Assembly: GCF_009857915.1 (NCBI RefSeq)
Contig: NZ_WWCM01000004.1
Coordinates: 244,472-308,471, forward strand
From: Duganella qianjiadongensis
GTDB taxonomy: Bacteria > Pseudomonadota > Gammaproteobacteria > Burkholderiales > Burkholderiaceae_D
Length of the DNA stretch: 64,000 nucleotides
Direction: 5' to 3'
Every line of letters begins with the position of its first letter. Position 1 is the first letter of the stretch. Made by a program: the position numbers and the translations under genes. The notes beneath the pieces are model-generated. The model had not been told where the DNA came from. It ran no database searches and saw only the letters and a list, made by a program, of their open reading frames with translations. Below are positions 44,457-52,419 of this stretch, piece by piece.

Positions 44457-46020
44457 GTTGCATCTCCTTGTGCGTCAGCTCATAGTCATAGCGGCCCGTG
44501 CCGAGGCTGCCGGGGCCCTGACGGGAAAATTTCACCATCAGGAATACTTCCACGATCAGCAGCACGGTGTAGAACGCGACAAAGCCGCCGAGCGAGCCGT
44601 ACAGGTTCTGCACGCTCAGGGTCGACACGCTCATGTGGGTAGGCAGCACGCCGTAGATGGTCCACGGCTGGCGCCCGTATTCGGCCACAAACCAGCCCAG
44701 CTCGCAGGCCAGCCATGGTGCGGGCAGCATCAGCAAAGCCCAGCGCAGCAGCCAGCGCGACTGGCCGCACACCAGCTTGAGCGTGCTCCAGAAGGCCAGC
44801 CCGAACAGCAGCAGCATGGCCATGCCCAGCCCCACCATCAGGCGGAAGGCCCAGAACATGGGCAGCACGCGCGGCACTGTATCGTTGACGGCACGCTCTA
44901 TCATGTCCGGTGTCGCCTGCTGCACATCGGCCACATATTTTTTCAGCAGCAGGCCAAAGCCCAGATCAGCCTTGTATGCATTGAAGCGGGCCAGCGCGAG
45001 CGCATCGTCACGCCGCTGGCGCAAGGCCTCCAGCGTCAGCACGGCCTGTATGCCGCGCACGATGCGGGCCCGGTTCTTTTCCTTGATGGCATGGATGCCG
45101 GGAATCTGCTTGCTGACGGAACGCGTACCGATCAGGCCCATCACCCACGGCAGTTCGATTTCCCAGTCATTGCGGGCCTGCGCTTCGTTGATGCCGGCCA
45201 GCAGCGTCAGGCCAGCCGGCGCAGGCTTGGTTTCCCACATGGCTTCCATGGCGGCCAGCTTGGTCTCCTGCGCTTCGCCCACGGTGTAGCCCGATTCGTC
45301 GCCGAGCACGATCACGCTCAGCGCAGAGGCTAGACCGAAGGCCGCCGCCACGCGGAAGCTGCGGCGGGCAAACTCCACATCGCGCCCGCGCAGCAGATAC
45401 CAGCTCGACACCGACAGCACGAACATGGCGCCCGTCACATAGCCAGCCGACACCGTATGCACGAACTTGGCCTGCGCCACAGGGTTAAACAGTACGTCCC
45501 AGAAGTCCACCATTTCCATGCGCATGGTGACGAAACTGAATTCGGCGCCGACAGGATTCTGCATCCAGCCATTGGCCACCAGTATCCACAGCGCCGACAG
45601 ATTGGTGCCGACGGCCATCAGCAGCGTCACCAGCAGATGGTGCTCCTTGCGCAGCCTGTCCCAGCCGAAGAAGAACAGCCCTATCATGGTCGATTCGAGG
45701 AAGAAGGCCATCAGCCCCTCGATGGCCAGCGGGGCGCCGAAGATGTCGCCCACATAATGCGAGTAATAGGCCCAGTTGGTGCCGAACTGGAATTCCAGCG
45801 TAATGCCGGTGGTGACGCCCAGGGCGAAATTAATGCCGAAGAGCTTGCCCCAGAAGCGCGTCATGTCTTTCCAGATGACCTTGCCGGTCATCACATACAC
45901 GCTTTCCATAATCACCAGCAGCCACACCATGCCGACGGTCAGTGGCACGAATAGAAAATGGTACATAGCCGTTGCGGCGAACTGTAGCCGCGACAGATCC
46001 ACTAATTGGTCTGATATCAC
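44449..46020 (-). CDS. cydA: Cytochrome bd ubiquinol oxidase subunit I
   Basis: Haem-bearing subunit of cytochrome bd, 523 residues. Expected haem ligands are visible: His in ATAMYHFLFVPL (b595/d side), His in FVHTVSAGYVTGAM and Met in MVGLGMAMLL. The GDESGYTVGEAQ quinol-site start is present and the Q loop is followed by LPWVMGLIGTRSVSKQIPG. The start is GTG at 46020 with an AGGAGAAAAACA site, overlapping the cydP stop as GTGA. Bd oxidases resist sulfide, cyanide and NO, which fits the neighbouring sulfide genes and the nos cluster. Confidence 0.97.
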   Translation of the reverse strand: MISDQLVDLSRLQFAATAMYHFLFVPLTVGMVWLLVIMESVYVMTGKVIWKDMTRFWGKLFGINFALGVTTGITLEFQFGTNWAYYSHYVGDIFGAPLAIEGLMAFFLESTMIGLFFFGWDRLRKEHHLLVTLLMAVGTNLSALWILVANGWMQNPVGAEFSFVTMRMEMVDFWDVLFNPVAQAKFVHTVSAGYVTGAMFVLSVSSWYLLRGRDVEFARRSFRVAAAFGLASALSVIVLGDESGYTVGEAQETKLAAMEAMWETKPAPAGLTLLAGINEAQARNDWEIELPWVMGLIGTRSVSKQIPGIHAIKEKNRARIVRGIQAVLTLEALRQRRDDALALARFNAYKADLGFGLLLKKYVADVQQATPDMIERAVNDTVPRVLPMFWAFRLMVGLGMAMLLLFGLAFWSTLKLVCGQSRWLLRWALLMLPAPWLACELGWFVAEYGRQPWTIYGVLPTHMSVSTLSVQNLYGSLGGFVAFYTVLLIVEVFLMVKFSRQGPGSLGTGRYDYELTHKEMQHA

Positions 46021-46193
46021 TGTTTTTCTCCTGTAGTCGCGAGCGGCCCGCCCAGATGCCGGGCAACAGCCGTGGTGTCGACCTCGACACGCGCATCCCG
46101 CACAAAGGCCCACCATAGCCCCGTCAGCAGCACCAGCTTGACAAGCACGGCGATGATCAGGTGGCGTAACAGGCGATGATCAGGATGTCTCAT
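46017..46193 (-). CDS. cydP: CydP-type small cytochrome oxidase subunit
   Basis: A 58-residue single-helix protein that opens the cyd operon: a basic N-terminus (MRHPDHRLLRHL), one hydrophobic helix (IIAVLVKLVLLTGLWWAFV) and the conserved RDARVEVD after it. Proteins of this kind upstream of cydA are annotated CydP. The ribosome site is weak. A sigma-54-like element 12 bases upstream would start transcription almost at the ATG, so this gene may be translated leaderless or poorly from that promoter, while cydA has its own strong site. Confidence 0.85.
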   Translation of the reverse strand: MRHPDHRLLRHLIIAVLVKLVLLTGLWWAFVRDARVEVDTTAVARHLGGPLATTGEKQ

Positions 46194-46204
46194 ACCCACT
46201 GTTT

Positions 46205-46220
46205 CGCACATTCCGTGCCA
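46205..46220 (-). promoter_or_regulatory. Sigma-54-like -24/-12 element before the cyd operon
   Basis: On the minus strand TGGCAC-GGAAT-GTGC keeps the invariant GG-N10-GC of RpoN promoters; the only weak point is G for the first T of TTGC. It faces cydP. Upstream lie an IHF-like site and ACTGCCA repeats, in the same order as before the dioxygenase gene. Confidence 0.6.
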
Positions 46221-46240
46221 GTGGTAACAGGAAGATAAAA

Positions 46241-46261
46241 ATGATGCAGATCAAATACTTA
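46241..46261 (-). promoter_or_regulatory. IHF-like site overlapping an FNR-like dyad before cyd
   Basis: Read on the plus strand, ATGAT-GCAG-ATCAA (46241-46254) resembles an FNR box, and ATCAAATACTTA (46250-46261) fits the IHF pattern ATCAA-N4-TTR. The second reading suits a sigma-54 promoter because the site lies between the -24 element and the repeat cluster. The first suits a low-oxygen-controlled oxidase. Both may be real. Confidence 0.55.
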
Positions 46262-46275
46262 GCGCACTCTGTCAG

Positions 46276-46328
46276 ACTGCCAGCAACTGCCATGGCAGTG
46301 TTTTACTGCCAGCGTGACAGTCTGGCAG
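46276..46328. promoter_or_regulatory. ACTGCCA/TGGCAGT repeat cluster (candidate FisR sites, cyd side)
   Basis: ACTGCCA at 46276, the perfect 14-base palindrome ACTGCCATGGCAGT at 46286-46299, ACTGCCA at 46305, and TGGCAG at 46323-46328. The same half-site fills the fisR-pdo intergenic region. It lies 57-109 bases upstream of the -24 element, the usual enhancer distance. An alternative is that part of it is a fisR terminator hairpin. Confidence 0.65.
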
Positions 46329-46334
46329 CGTCTG

Positions 46335-47660
46335 TCAGTCCAGCCCCAGTTCCCTGAGTTTGCGGTACAGCGTACGTTCGCTCAGTCCCAGCGTAGCGGC
46401 CAGCTCCTTGCGCGTGCCGTGGAAGCTGGCATGCAGTTCGGCCAGCGTGGTGCCGGTTTCCTGCACGCTGATGCGCTTGCCGACAGGCCGTGCCTGCCCC
46501 AGCGCGGGCAGATGCTCGGCGCGGATCACGCCATCGTCGGCGAACAGGCTGGCCCGCTCCAGCACATTGCGCAGCTCGCGCACATTGCCATGCCATACGC
46601 CACGCTGCAGCACGGCCATGGCGCTGTCGGCCACGCTCAGCTTGCGCTTGGCGTAGTTGATCCGCTGCAGGATGGAATTCACCAGCAAGGGAATATCGTC
46701 GCTACGCTCGCGCAGCGGCGGCAGCACGATAGGGAAAGCATTGATGCGGTAATACAGGTCCTGACGGAACTCGCCCTTGTCCACCATGGCCTCCAGCGGC
46801 TTGTGGGTGGCAGCGACCAGACGGAAATTGGCGTACTGGGTTTCCACGCTGCCCACCCGGCGATAAGTGCCCGATTCGATCAGGCGCAACAGCTTGACCT
46901 GCATGGCCAGCGGCACATCGCCTATCTCGTCAAGGAACAGGGTGCCGCCCTGCGCGGTTTCCACCAGCCCTGCCTTGCGCGCGATGGCACCCGTAAAAGC
47001 GCCCTTCTCGTGGCCGAACAGCTCGCTCTCGAACAGCGTCTCGGTCAGGCCGGAACAGTCCACCACCACGAACGGGCCCGCTTCGCGCTCGCTGTTCTCA
47101 TGCACGGCGCGGGCAAACAGTTCCTTGCCCGTGCCGGATTCGCCCAGCAGCAGCACCGGCAGCATGGAGGGCGCGACCCGCCGCATCGCCGCCAGCGCCT
47201 GATTGAACGGCGCAGAACGTCCCACCAGCCCTTCCCCGCTGGGCTTGGCGGACGCGCTGCGCACCACTTCCAGCCTTTCCACATAGGCGGTAATGGCGCC
47301 GGCTGCGTCGAAGATGGGGCGCAACTCCACCGCCACATGCTCGGGTCCACGCGGCGTGTGGTGGATGTGCAGGATGCGGTCGGGCCCGCGCAGCTCCTGT
47401 GCCCGCTTCATGGGACAGTGTTCACCGGCCTGATCGCATGGCAAATCATAGTGATGCGAGACGCGGTAGCACTTGTGGCCGACGATGGCCTGATCGCCGT
47501 GACCGAACTGGCGTTGATAGGCGATGTTGGCGGCCAGAATGTTGTAGTCCGGGTCCAGCACGATCATGGGGTGGGCTTCGTGCTCGAGGAAGGAAATCAG
47601 CGTCTGCACGGCGGGGCGTGTCGGCAAGGCGGGCAGGATAGGAATCGGGGTGGTGGGCAT
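46335..47660 (-). CDS. fisR: FisR, sulfane-sulfur-sensing sigma-54 activator
   Basis: Enhancer-binding protein of 441 residues: a PAS-like sensor, an AAA+ domain (Walker A GESGTGKE 173-180, GAFTGA 220-225, Walker B FLDEIG 242-247) and a Fis-type HTH at the end. The sensor has Cys64, Cys75 and Cys82, spaced 11 and 7. From memory this equals the Cys53/64/71 triad of Cupriavidus pinatubonensis FisR that reacts with sulfane sulfur. The start has a TGGAGA site. It diverges from the persulfide dioxygenase-SQR operon, which it should activate, and lies directly upstream of the cyd operon. Confidence 0.9.
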   Translation of the reverse strand: MPTTPIPILPALPTRPAVQTLISFLEHEAHPMIVLDPDYNILAANIAYQRQFGHGDQAIVGHKCYRVSHHYDLPCDQAGEHCPMKRAQELRGPDRILHIHHTPRGPEHVAVELRPIFDAAGAITAYVERLEVVRSASAKPSGEGLVGRSAPFNQALAAMRRVAPSMLPVLLLGESGTGKELFARAVHENSEREAGPFVVVDCSGLTETLFESELFGHEKGAFTGAIARKAGLVETAQGGTLFLDEIGDVPLAMQVKLLRLIESGTYRRVGSVETQYANFRLVAATHKPLEAMVDKGEFRQDLYYRINAFPIVLPPLRERSDDIPLLVNSILQRINYAKRKLSVADSAMAVLQRGVWHGNVRELRNVLERASLFADDGVIRAEHLPALGQARPVGKRISVQETGTTLAELHASFHGTRKELAATLGLSERTLYRKLRELGLD

Positions 47661-47695
47661 GCTATCTCCAGTTCAGTTCGCCATGCTGCCGCAGC

Positions 47696-47759
47696 ACTGC
47701 CAAACCGTCAAGTGGCAGTGCCAAACTCTGCCAAAGCGCTGCCAAAGCCGCAACTGCCA
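47696..47759. promoter_or_regulatory. ACTGCCA/TGGCAGT repeat cluster (candidate FisR enhancer)
   Basis: ACTGCCA (47696-47702) and TGGCAGT (47713-47719) form a perfect dyad with a 10-base spacer, followed by CTGCCA at 47728 and 47739 and ACTGCCA at 47753. The cluster is 80-143 bases upstream of a perfect -24/-12 promoter and 36-99 bases from the fisR start, so it could serve activation and autoregulation. Confidence 0.75.
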
Positions 47760-47798
47760 GCCTGTCCATGCCCAGGCGCCGGATTTTTTACCGAATAG

Positions 47799-47811
47799 AA
47801 TCAAGCACTTG
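47799..47811 (+). promoter_or_regulatory. IHF-like site between enhancer and sigma-54 promoter
   Basis: AATCAAGCACTTG matches WATCAA-N4-TTR at every defined base. Its position, about 30 bases upstream of the -24 element, is standard for DNA bending at RpoN promoters. Confidence 0.65.
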
Positions 47812-47838
47812 CAAATAAAAACTGCGCTATATCAAATA

Positions 47839-47854
47839 TGGCACAGCTTTTGCT
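47839..47854 (+). promoter_or_regulatory. Perfect sigma-54 promoter of the pdo-sqr operon
   Basis: TGGCAC-AGCTT-TTGCT matches the RpoN consensus TGGCAC-N5-TTGCW completely. Transcription would begin near 47866, giving a 36-base leader before the ATG at 47902. Confidence 0.9.
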
Positions 47855-47901
47855 AACTAATGCTGTCAATGCGCCGCAGTGAGCGCCATGAGGAGAAAAC
47901 A

Positions 47902-48783
47902 ATGACCGTTACGCCATTACATGTCGAAGGCTTTTTCGACGCCGCCACCAGCACCGTCAGCTATCTGCTGCTGGACCCTGCTACCCGCGCCTGCGCTCTG
48001 ATCGACAGCGTGCTCGATTACGATCCCAAATCCGGCCGCACCAGCACCGCTTCGGCTGACCGGCTGATTGCCCGCGTGGCCGAGCTCGGTGCCAGCGTCG
48101 CATGGATACTGGAAACCCACGTCCATGCCGACCACCTGACGGCAGCGCCCTACCTCAAGGACAAACTGGGCGGCAACATCGGCATAGGCCAGCACATCAC
48201 CACCGTGCAGCGCGTATTTGGCGGCCTGTTCAACGCTGAGCCTGAAATGGCGCGCGACGGCAGCCAGTTCGACCATCTGTTCGCCGACAATGAAGAATTC
48301 CACATCGGCAGCCTGAGCTGCCGCGCCATGCATACGCCGGGCCACACGCCCGCCTGCATGACTTACCTGATCAGCAACGACAGCCAGAGCGCCGCCTTCG
48401 TCGGCGACACTTTGTTCATGCCGGATTTCGGTACGGCCCGCTGCGACTTTCCCGGCGGCGACGCGCGCACCCTGTTCCGCTCCATCAACCGCGTGCTCAG
48501 TCTGCCCGCAGACACCGTGCTCTACATGTGCCACGACTACCAGCCCGGCGGCCGCGAGCTGCGCTACATCAGCAGCGTAGGCGAAGAACGCCAGTCCAAC
48601 ATCCATGTGCGCAATGGCATCAGCGAAGAAGAATTCGTCGCCATGCGCTCCAGCCGCGATGCCACGCTCGATATGCCGGTGCTGCTGCTGCCGTCGGTGC
48701 AGGTGAATATGCGCGCCGGCCACCTGCCGCCGGCTGAAGCCAATGGCACGCGCTACATCAAGATTCCGCTCAACGCCGTCTAG
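47902..48783 (+). CDS. pdo: Persulfide dioxygenase-like MBL-fold protein
   Basis: Metallo-beta-lactamase-fold iron enzyme of 293 residues, expected to oxidise glutathione persulfide to sulfite. The metal motif ETHVHADHLT (His73, His75, Asp77, His78) is complete, with HTPGHTPAC (His148), VGDTLFMPDFGTARCDFPGG (Asp169) and MCHDYQ (His211). The sequence is of the Blh/PDO type rather than a hydroxyacylglutathione hydrolase. The start has a GAGGAGAAAACA site. It is the first gene of the FisR-controlled operon, followed after 21 bases by the SQR fusion. Confidence 0.9.
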   Translation: MTVTPLHVEGFFDAATSTVSYLLLDPATRACALIDSVLDYDPKSGRTSTASADRLIARVAELGASVAWILETHVHADHLTAAPYLKDKLGGNIGIGQHITTVQRVFGGLFNAEPEMARDGSQFDHLFADNEEFHIGSLSCRAMHTPGHTPACMTYLISNDSQSAAFVGDTLFMPDFGTARCDFPGGDARTLFRSINRVLSLPADTVLYMCHDYQPGGRELRYISSVGEERQSNIHVRNGISEEEFVAMRSSRDATLDMPVLLLPSVQVNMRAGHLPPAEANGTRYIKIPLNAV

Positions 48784-48804
48784 AACAACAACGAGGAGAC
48801 CAGC

Positions 48805-50475
48805 ATGGAATTCCATACACTGAGTGCCGCGCTATCTGTCGCAGCCCAGATCCTGCCCGACGACCTGGCGCAGATCCGTGCCGCCGGATTTCAGTCCATC
48901 ATCTGCAACCGCCCCGACGGCGAAGCGGGCGACCAGCCGCTGTATGCGGAAATCGAACGGGCTGCACAGGAACAGGGCCTGCGCACCTACTACCTGCCCG
49001 CAGTTTCCGGCAAGGTCAGCGACGAACAGGGCCAGCTATTCGGTCAGGTGCTGGCCGAGCTGCCCAAGCCGGTACTAGCCTACTGCCGCACCGGCATGCG
49101 CTCGACCACCATGTGGGCACTGGCCGAAGCACGCAGCAAGTCGCTGCCCGAGATCGTGGCCGTGGCACAGAAAGCCGGCTACGACATGAAAGGCGTGGTC
49201 CGCCGCATCATCAATCAGGGCCGCACGCCGCTCGATGATGTGGAAGTGGCGCACGCCATCGTCATCATCGGCGGCGGCGCCGCCGGCATCGCCACCGCAG
49301 CGAGCCTGCTGGCACGCGATCCTGAACTGGATATTGCCATCATCGATCCGGCCGACGTGCACTACTACCAGCCCGGCTGGACGCTGGTAGGCGGCGGCGT
49401 ATTCGATGCGGCCACCACGGCCCATACCATGGCTGCCACCATCCCGCGCGGCGTCCACTGGATCAAGGCCGCCGTCGCAGCCTTCGAACCGGAGCGCAAT
49501 GCACTAATCCTCGATGGCTGCCGCGTGGTCAAATACCAGCAGTTGGTGGTCTGCCCCGGATTGAAACTGGACTGGCATGCCATCGAAGGCCTGTCCGATA
49601 CGCTAGGCCGCAATGGCGTCACTTCCAACTATCTATACCATCTGGCGCCCTACACCTGGAAGCTGGTGAATGAACTGGGCAGAGGCCGTGCCATCTTCAC
49701 CCAGCCGCCCATGCCGATCAAATGCGCGGGCGCACCGCAGAAGGCCATGTATCTGTCGGCCGACCAGTGGAAGCGCAACGGCGCACTGCAGCACATCGAT
49801 ATCGAATTCTGCAGTGCCGGCGCCGCCCTGTTCGGCGTGGCCGACTACGTGCCGGCACTGATGGAGTATGTGCAGACTTACGGCATCCAGCTTAGCTTCG
49901 GCAATACGCTGGTGCGCGTCAACGGCCCAGCCAGAATCGCCACCTTCCGCTGCACCGGCGCCAACGGCGTCGAACAGCTGGTCGAGCGTCCGTTCGACCT
50001 GCTGCACGTGGTGCCGCCACAGGTCGCGCCGGACTTTATCCGCGTCAGCTCGCTGGCCGATGCGGCGGGCTGGGTCAACGTCGATCAGGCCACGCTGCGC
50101 CACAAGAACTGGCCGAACATCTATGCGCTAGGCGACGTCGCCAACACCCCGAATGCCAAAACCGCGGCGGCGGCGCGCAAGCAGGCGCCGGTGGTGGCGC
50201 ACAATCTGCTGGCCGCCATGGGCAAGGCCGAAGGCAGCGCCCAGTATGACGGCTACGGCTCCTGTCCGCTGACAGTAGAACGGGGCAAGATCGTGCTGGC
50301 CGAATTCACCTATGGCGGCAAGCTGGCGCCTAGCTTCCCGCGCTGGCTGCTCGATGGCACCCGTCCCTCGCGGCTGGCATGGCTGCTGAAAGAACGCATC
50401 CTGCCGCCGCTGTACTGGAAAGGCATGCTGAAAGGCCGCGAGTGGCTGGCCAAACCGGAACTGGCCGACCAATGA
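48805..50475 (+). CDS. sqr: DUF442 (rhodanese-like loop)-sulfide:quinone oxidoreductase fusion
   Basis: Two-domain protein of 556 residues. Residues 1-110 are a DUF442/Blh-like domain with the loop CRTGMR (Cys94-Arg99), which fits the rhodanese loop CRxGx(R/T). A linker leads to an SQR of the flavoprotein disulfide reductase type: GGGAAGIATA FAD motif from residue 156, HYYQPGWTLVGGG, redox Cys candidates in VVCPGLKLDW and PIKCAGAPQKAMYL, and the second FAD motif YALGDVANTPNAKTAAA. SQR oxidises sulfide to persulfide and reduces quinone at the inner membrane. The fused domain could pass sulfane sulfur to glutathione for the dioxygenase encoded just upstream (inference). Confidence 0.92.
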   Translation: MEFHTLSAALSVAAQILPDDLAQIRAAGFQSIICNRPDGEAGDQPLYAEIERAAQEQGLRTYYLPAVSGKVSDEQGQLFGQVLAELPKPVLAYCRTGMRSTTMWALAEARSKSLPEIVAVAQKAGYDMKGVVRRIINQGRTPLDDVEVAHAIVIIGGGAAGIATAASLLARDPELDIAIIDPADVHYYQPGWTLVGGGVFDAATTAHTMAATIPRGVHWIKAAVAAFEPERNALILDGCRVVKYQQLVVCPGLKLDWHAIEGLSDTLGRNGVTSNYLYHLAPYTWKLVNELGRGRAIFTQPPMPIKCAGAPQKAMYLSADQWKRNGALQHIDIEFCSAGAALFGVADYVPALMEYVQTYGIQLSFGNTLVRVNGPARIATFRCTGANGVEQLVERPFDLLHVVPPQVAPDFIRVSSLADAAGWVNVDQATLRHKNWPNIYALGDVANTPNAKTAAAARKQAPVVAHNLLAAMGKAEGSAQYDGYGSCPLTVERGKIVLAEFTYGGKLAPSFPRWLLDGTRPSRLAWLLKERILPPLYWKGMLKGREWLAKPELADQ

Positions 50476-50503
50476 CAGGCCGCCACTGCAAGGAGTACAC
50501 GCG

Positions 50504-51319
50504 ATGATGATCGTCAGCCTGCTGGGCTTCACGGTCGGCATCATTCTGGCGCTGACCGGCGCAGGCGGCGGCATACTGGCGGTGCCGCTACTGGTCTTCG
50601 GCGCGGGGCTCAGCATGGCGCAGGCCGGGCCTATCGGCCTGCTGGCTGTAGCACTGGCCGCTACGCTGGGCGCCATCATGGGCTTGAAGAACGGCACGGT
50701 GCGCTACAAGGCTGCCCTGCTCATCGCGGGCGCAGGCATACTGTGCTCGCCGCTAGGCCTGTGGCTGGCGCAGCGCACGCCCAACCGTCCACTGAGCATG
50801 GTGTTTGCACTGGTGCTGCTATATGTGGCGTGGCGCGTCTACCAGCGTGCCACGGCTGCAACCAGCGCCGGCGGCGATGCAGGCGCAGCCAGTCGCCGGA
50901 CCGGCGCCGCCCCGCCATGCCGGCTGGACATCCAGCGCGGGAAACTGAACTGGACTGCGCCCTGCGCCCGCGCGCTGGCCATGTCCGGACTGGTGGCAGG
51001 CGGACTGTCGGGCTTGCTGGGAGTGGGCGGCGGCTTCGTCATGGTGCCCGCCTTGCAGCGCTACACGGACCTGAATACCCAGTCTATTCTGTCCACTTCG
51101 CTCGCTGTGATCGCCCTCGTTTCATTTTCGGGCGTAGCAGCGAGCGCCGCCACCGGCCACCTGCAATGGGCCATCGCCCTGCCGTTTTCGGCTGGCGCAC
51201 TGGCCGGCATGGGCAGCGGCCGTCTGCTGGCGGCCAGACTGGCGGGACCCGTGCTGCAACAGGCGTTTGCGCTGGTATCGGCCTGCGTTGCACTGGCTTT
51301 ATTCGTGCGGGCACTGTGA
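50504..51319 (+). CDS. TauE/SafE-type sulfite exporter family protein
   Basis: Inner-membrane protein of 271 residues with two repeats of the family motif, ALTGAGGGILAVPLL near the start and GLLGVGGGFVMVPAL in the middle, and seven to eight hydrophobic helices. A basic cytoplasmic loop of about 40 residues sits between the halves. An AAGGAG site precedes two consecutive ATG codons. As third gene of the pdo-sqr operon it most likely exports the sulfite made by the dioxygenase. A stable hairpin closes the operon. Confidence 0.92.
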   Translation: MMIVSLLGFTVGIILALTGAGGGILAVPLLVFGAGLSMAQAGPIGLLAVALAATLGAIMGLKNGTVRYKAALLIAGAGILCSPLGLWLAQRTPNRPLSMVFALVLLYVAWRVYQRATAATSAGGDAGAASRRTGAAPPCRLDIQRGKLNWTAPCARALAMSGLVAGGLSGLLGVGGGFVMVPALQRYTDLNTQSILSTSLAVIALVSFSGVAASAATGHLQWAIALPFSAGALAGMGSGRLLAARLAGPVLQQAFALVSACVALALFVRAL

Positions 51320-51326
51320 ATACTGC

Positions 51327-51350
51327 GGCGCTGCCTGATCGGGCAGCGCC
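51327..51350 (+). terminator. Hairpin closing the sulfide operon
   Basis: GGCGCTGCC pairs with GGCAGCGCC across a 6-base loop, eight bases after the exporter stop. There is no clear T tract. Confidence 0.6.
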
Positions 51351-51389
51351 CGCCGGACCCGGCTGAGGCTGGCTGTTTATAATAGCGGC

Positions 51390-52238
51390 ATGAAACCTTC
51401 CCTATATCGCCAGCGCGCCATCAGCAGTCTGCTGCTGGCCACCACCTGCGCCGCCTTCGGTGCGGCAGCCCAGCAGACTTCCGCGCCGGACGAAACGGCC
51501 AGCATACGCCAGCATCACCTCAAGCGTCTGCACGAGCGCCTGAGTGTGGAACCGGCCGTACTGGAAAGCCACTGCCGCTACGAATCCGAGATCGCCACCG
51601 CGCCGCCACTGAACCGCGTGGCGCTGACCTTCGACGATGGCCCCACAGCATCGGGCACCGAATACATACTGGAAGTGCTGAAGAAGTACAACATCCACGC
51701 CACCTTCTTCATGGTGGGCGAAAAGGCCAGCCAGTATCCCGAGCTGGTGGCGCAGGTACGCGCGGCAGGCCACGACGTGGTGGCCAACCATTCGTGGAGC
51801 CACCCTAACTTCCACGACATCGATGTAGCGCGCCAGACGGGCGAAGTGCTGCGCGCCGACAGCCTGACCACGCCAGACCTGCCCAAGATGTTCCGCTACC
51901 CGTATGGCAATTCGACCTGCGAAACCAATCAGCTGGTGCACCAGCACGGCTACCAGATCGTCGGCTGGCACGTGGATTCCTGCGACTGGGCGTACGACAA
52001 GACCGGTGCCATCGATGCGCGCGAAGCGATCTCCTGCGGCGTGCCACGGCAGTACCAGAACGATTATGTGGGCCATGTTCTGGCGGCGGTCCGCTCGCGC
52101 CGCGGCGGCATCATCCTGATGCATGAAATCCATCCGAATACGCTGAAGAAGCTCGATACCATCGTCGCCTCGCTGCTGGCGGGCGGCTTCGAATTCGGCA
52201 TGGTGACGGACAAGGATTTCCAGCCTTCGCTGCGCTAG
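51390..52238 (+). CDS. Exported polysaccharide deacetylase (NodB domain)
   Basis: Carbohydrate esterase 4 protein of 282 residues with signal peptide ending GAAA. NodB motifs are in order: LTFDDGP (catalytic Asp and metal Asp), HSWSHPNFHD (metal His pair), MFRYPYGN, GWHVDSCDW and ILMHEIHP. Cysteines at SHCRYE, STCETN and DSCDW could form disulfides. It removes N-acetyl groups from a cell-envelope polysaccharide or peptidoglycan. It stands alone between the sulfide and flavin operons. Confidence 0.92.
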   Translation: MKPSLYRQRAISSLLLATTCAAFGAAAQQTSAPDETASIRQHHLKRLHERLSVEPAVLESHCRYESEIATAPPLNRVALTFDDGPTASGTEYILEVLKKYNIHATFFMVGEKASQYPELVAQVRAAGHDVVANHSWSHPNFHDIDVARQTGEVLRADSLTTPDLPKMFRYPYGNSTCETNQLVHQHGYQIVGWHVDSCDWAYDKTGAIDAREAISCGVPRQYQNDYVGHVLAAVRSRRGGIILMHEIHPNTLKKLDTIVASLLAGGFEFGMVTDKDFQPSLR

Positions 52239-52375
52239 GCCACCCCGCCATCTGATATTTCTGAGCCAGATCAAGTGGCGATAGCAGCGCCACCGGCATC
52301 TGCGCAGCGCATGCCCCCGGCATCAGCAAGAGCCCGCTAGTTCCCAGATGCACCATTTGCAGAAATTTCCAACAT

Positions 52376-52402
52376 GAATAATAATGAGAACCATTATTAT
52401 TC
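52376..52402 (+). promoter_or_regulatory. fur box: Strong Fur box before the peroxidase-flavoprotein operon
   Basis: GAATAATAATG and CATTATTATTC form perfect 11-base arms around AGAAC, giving a 27-base dyad that contains overlapping 6-1-6-type Fur motifs. It ends 17 bases before the first candidate start codon, so it should repress the whole operon when iron is sufficient. Confidence 0.9.
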
Positions 52403-52419
52403 ACATAAGCATTCCACCT

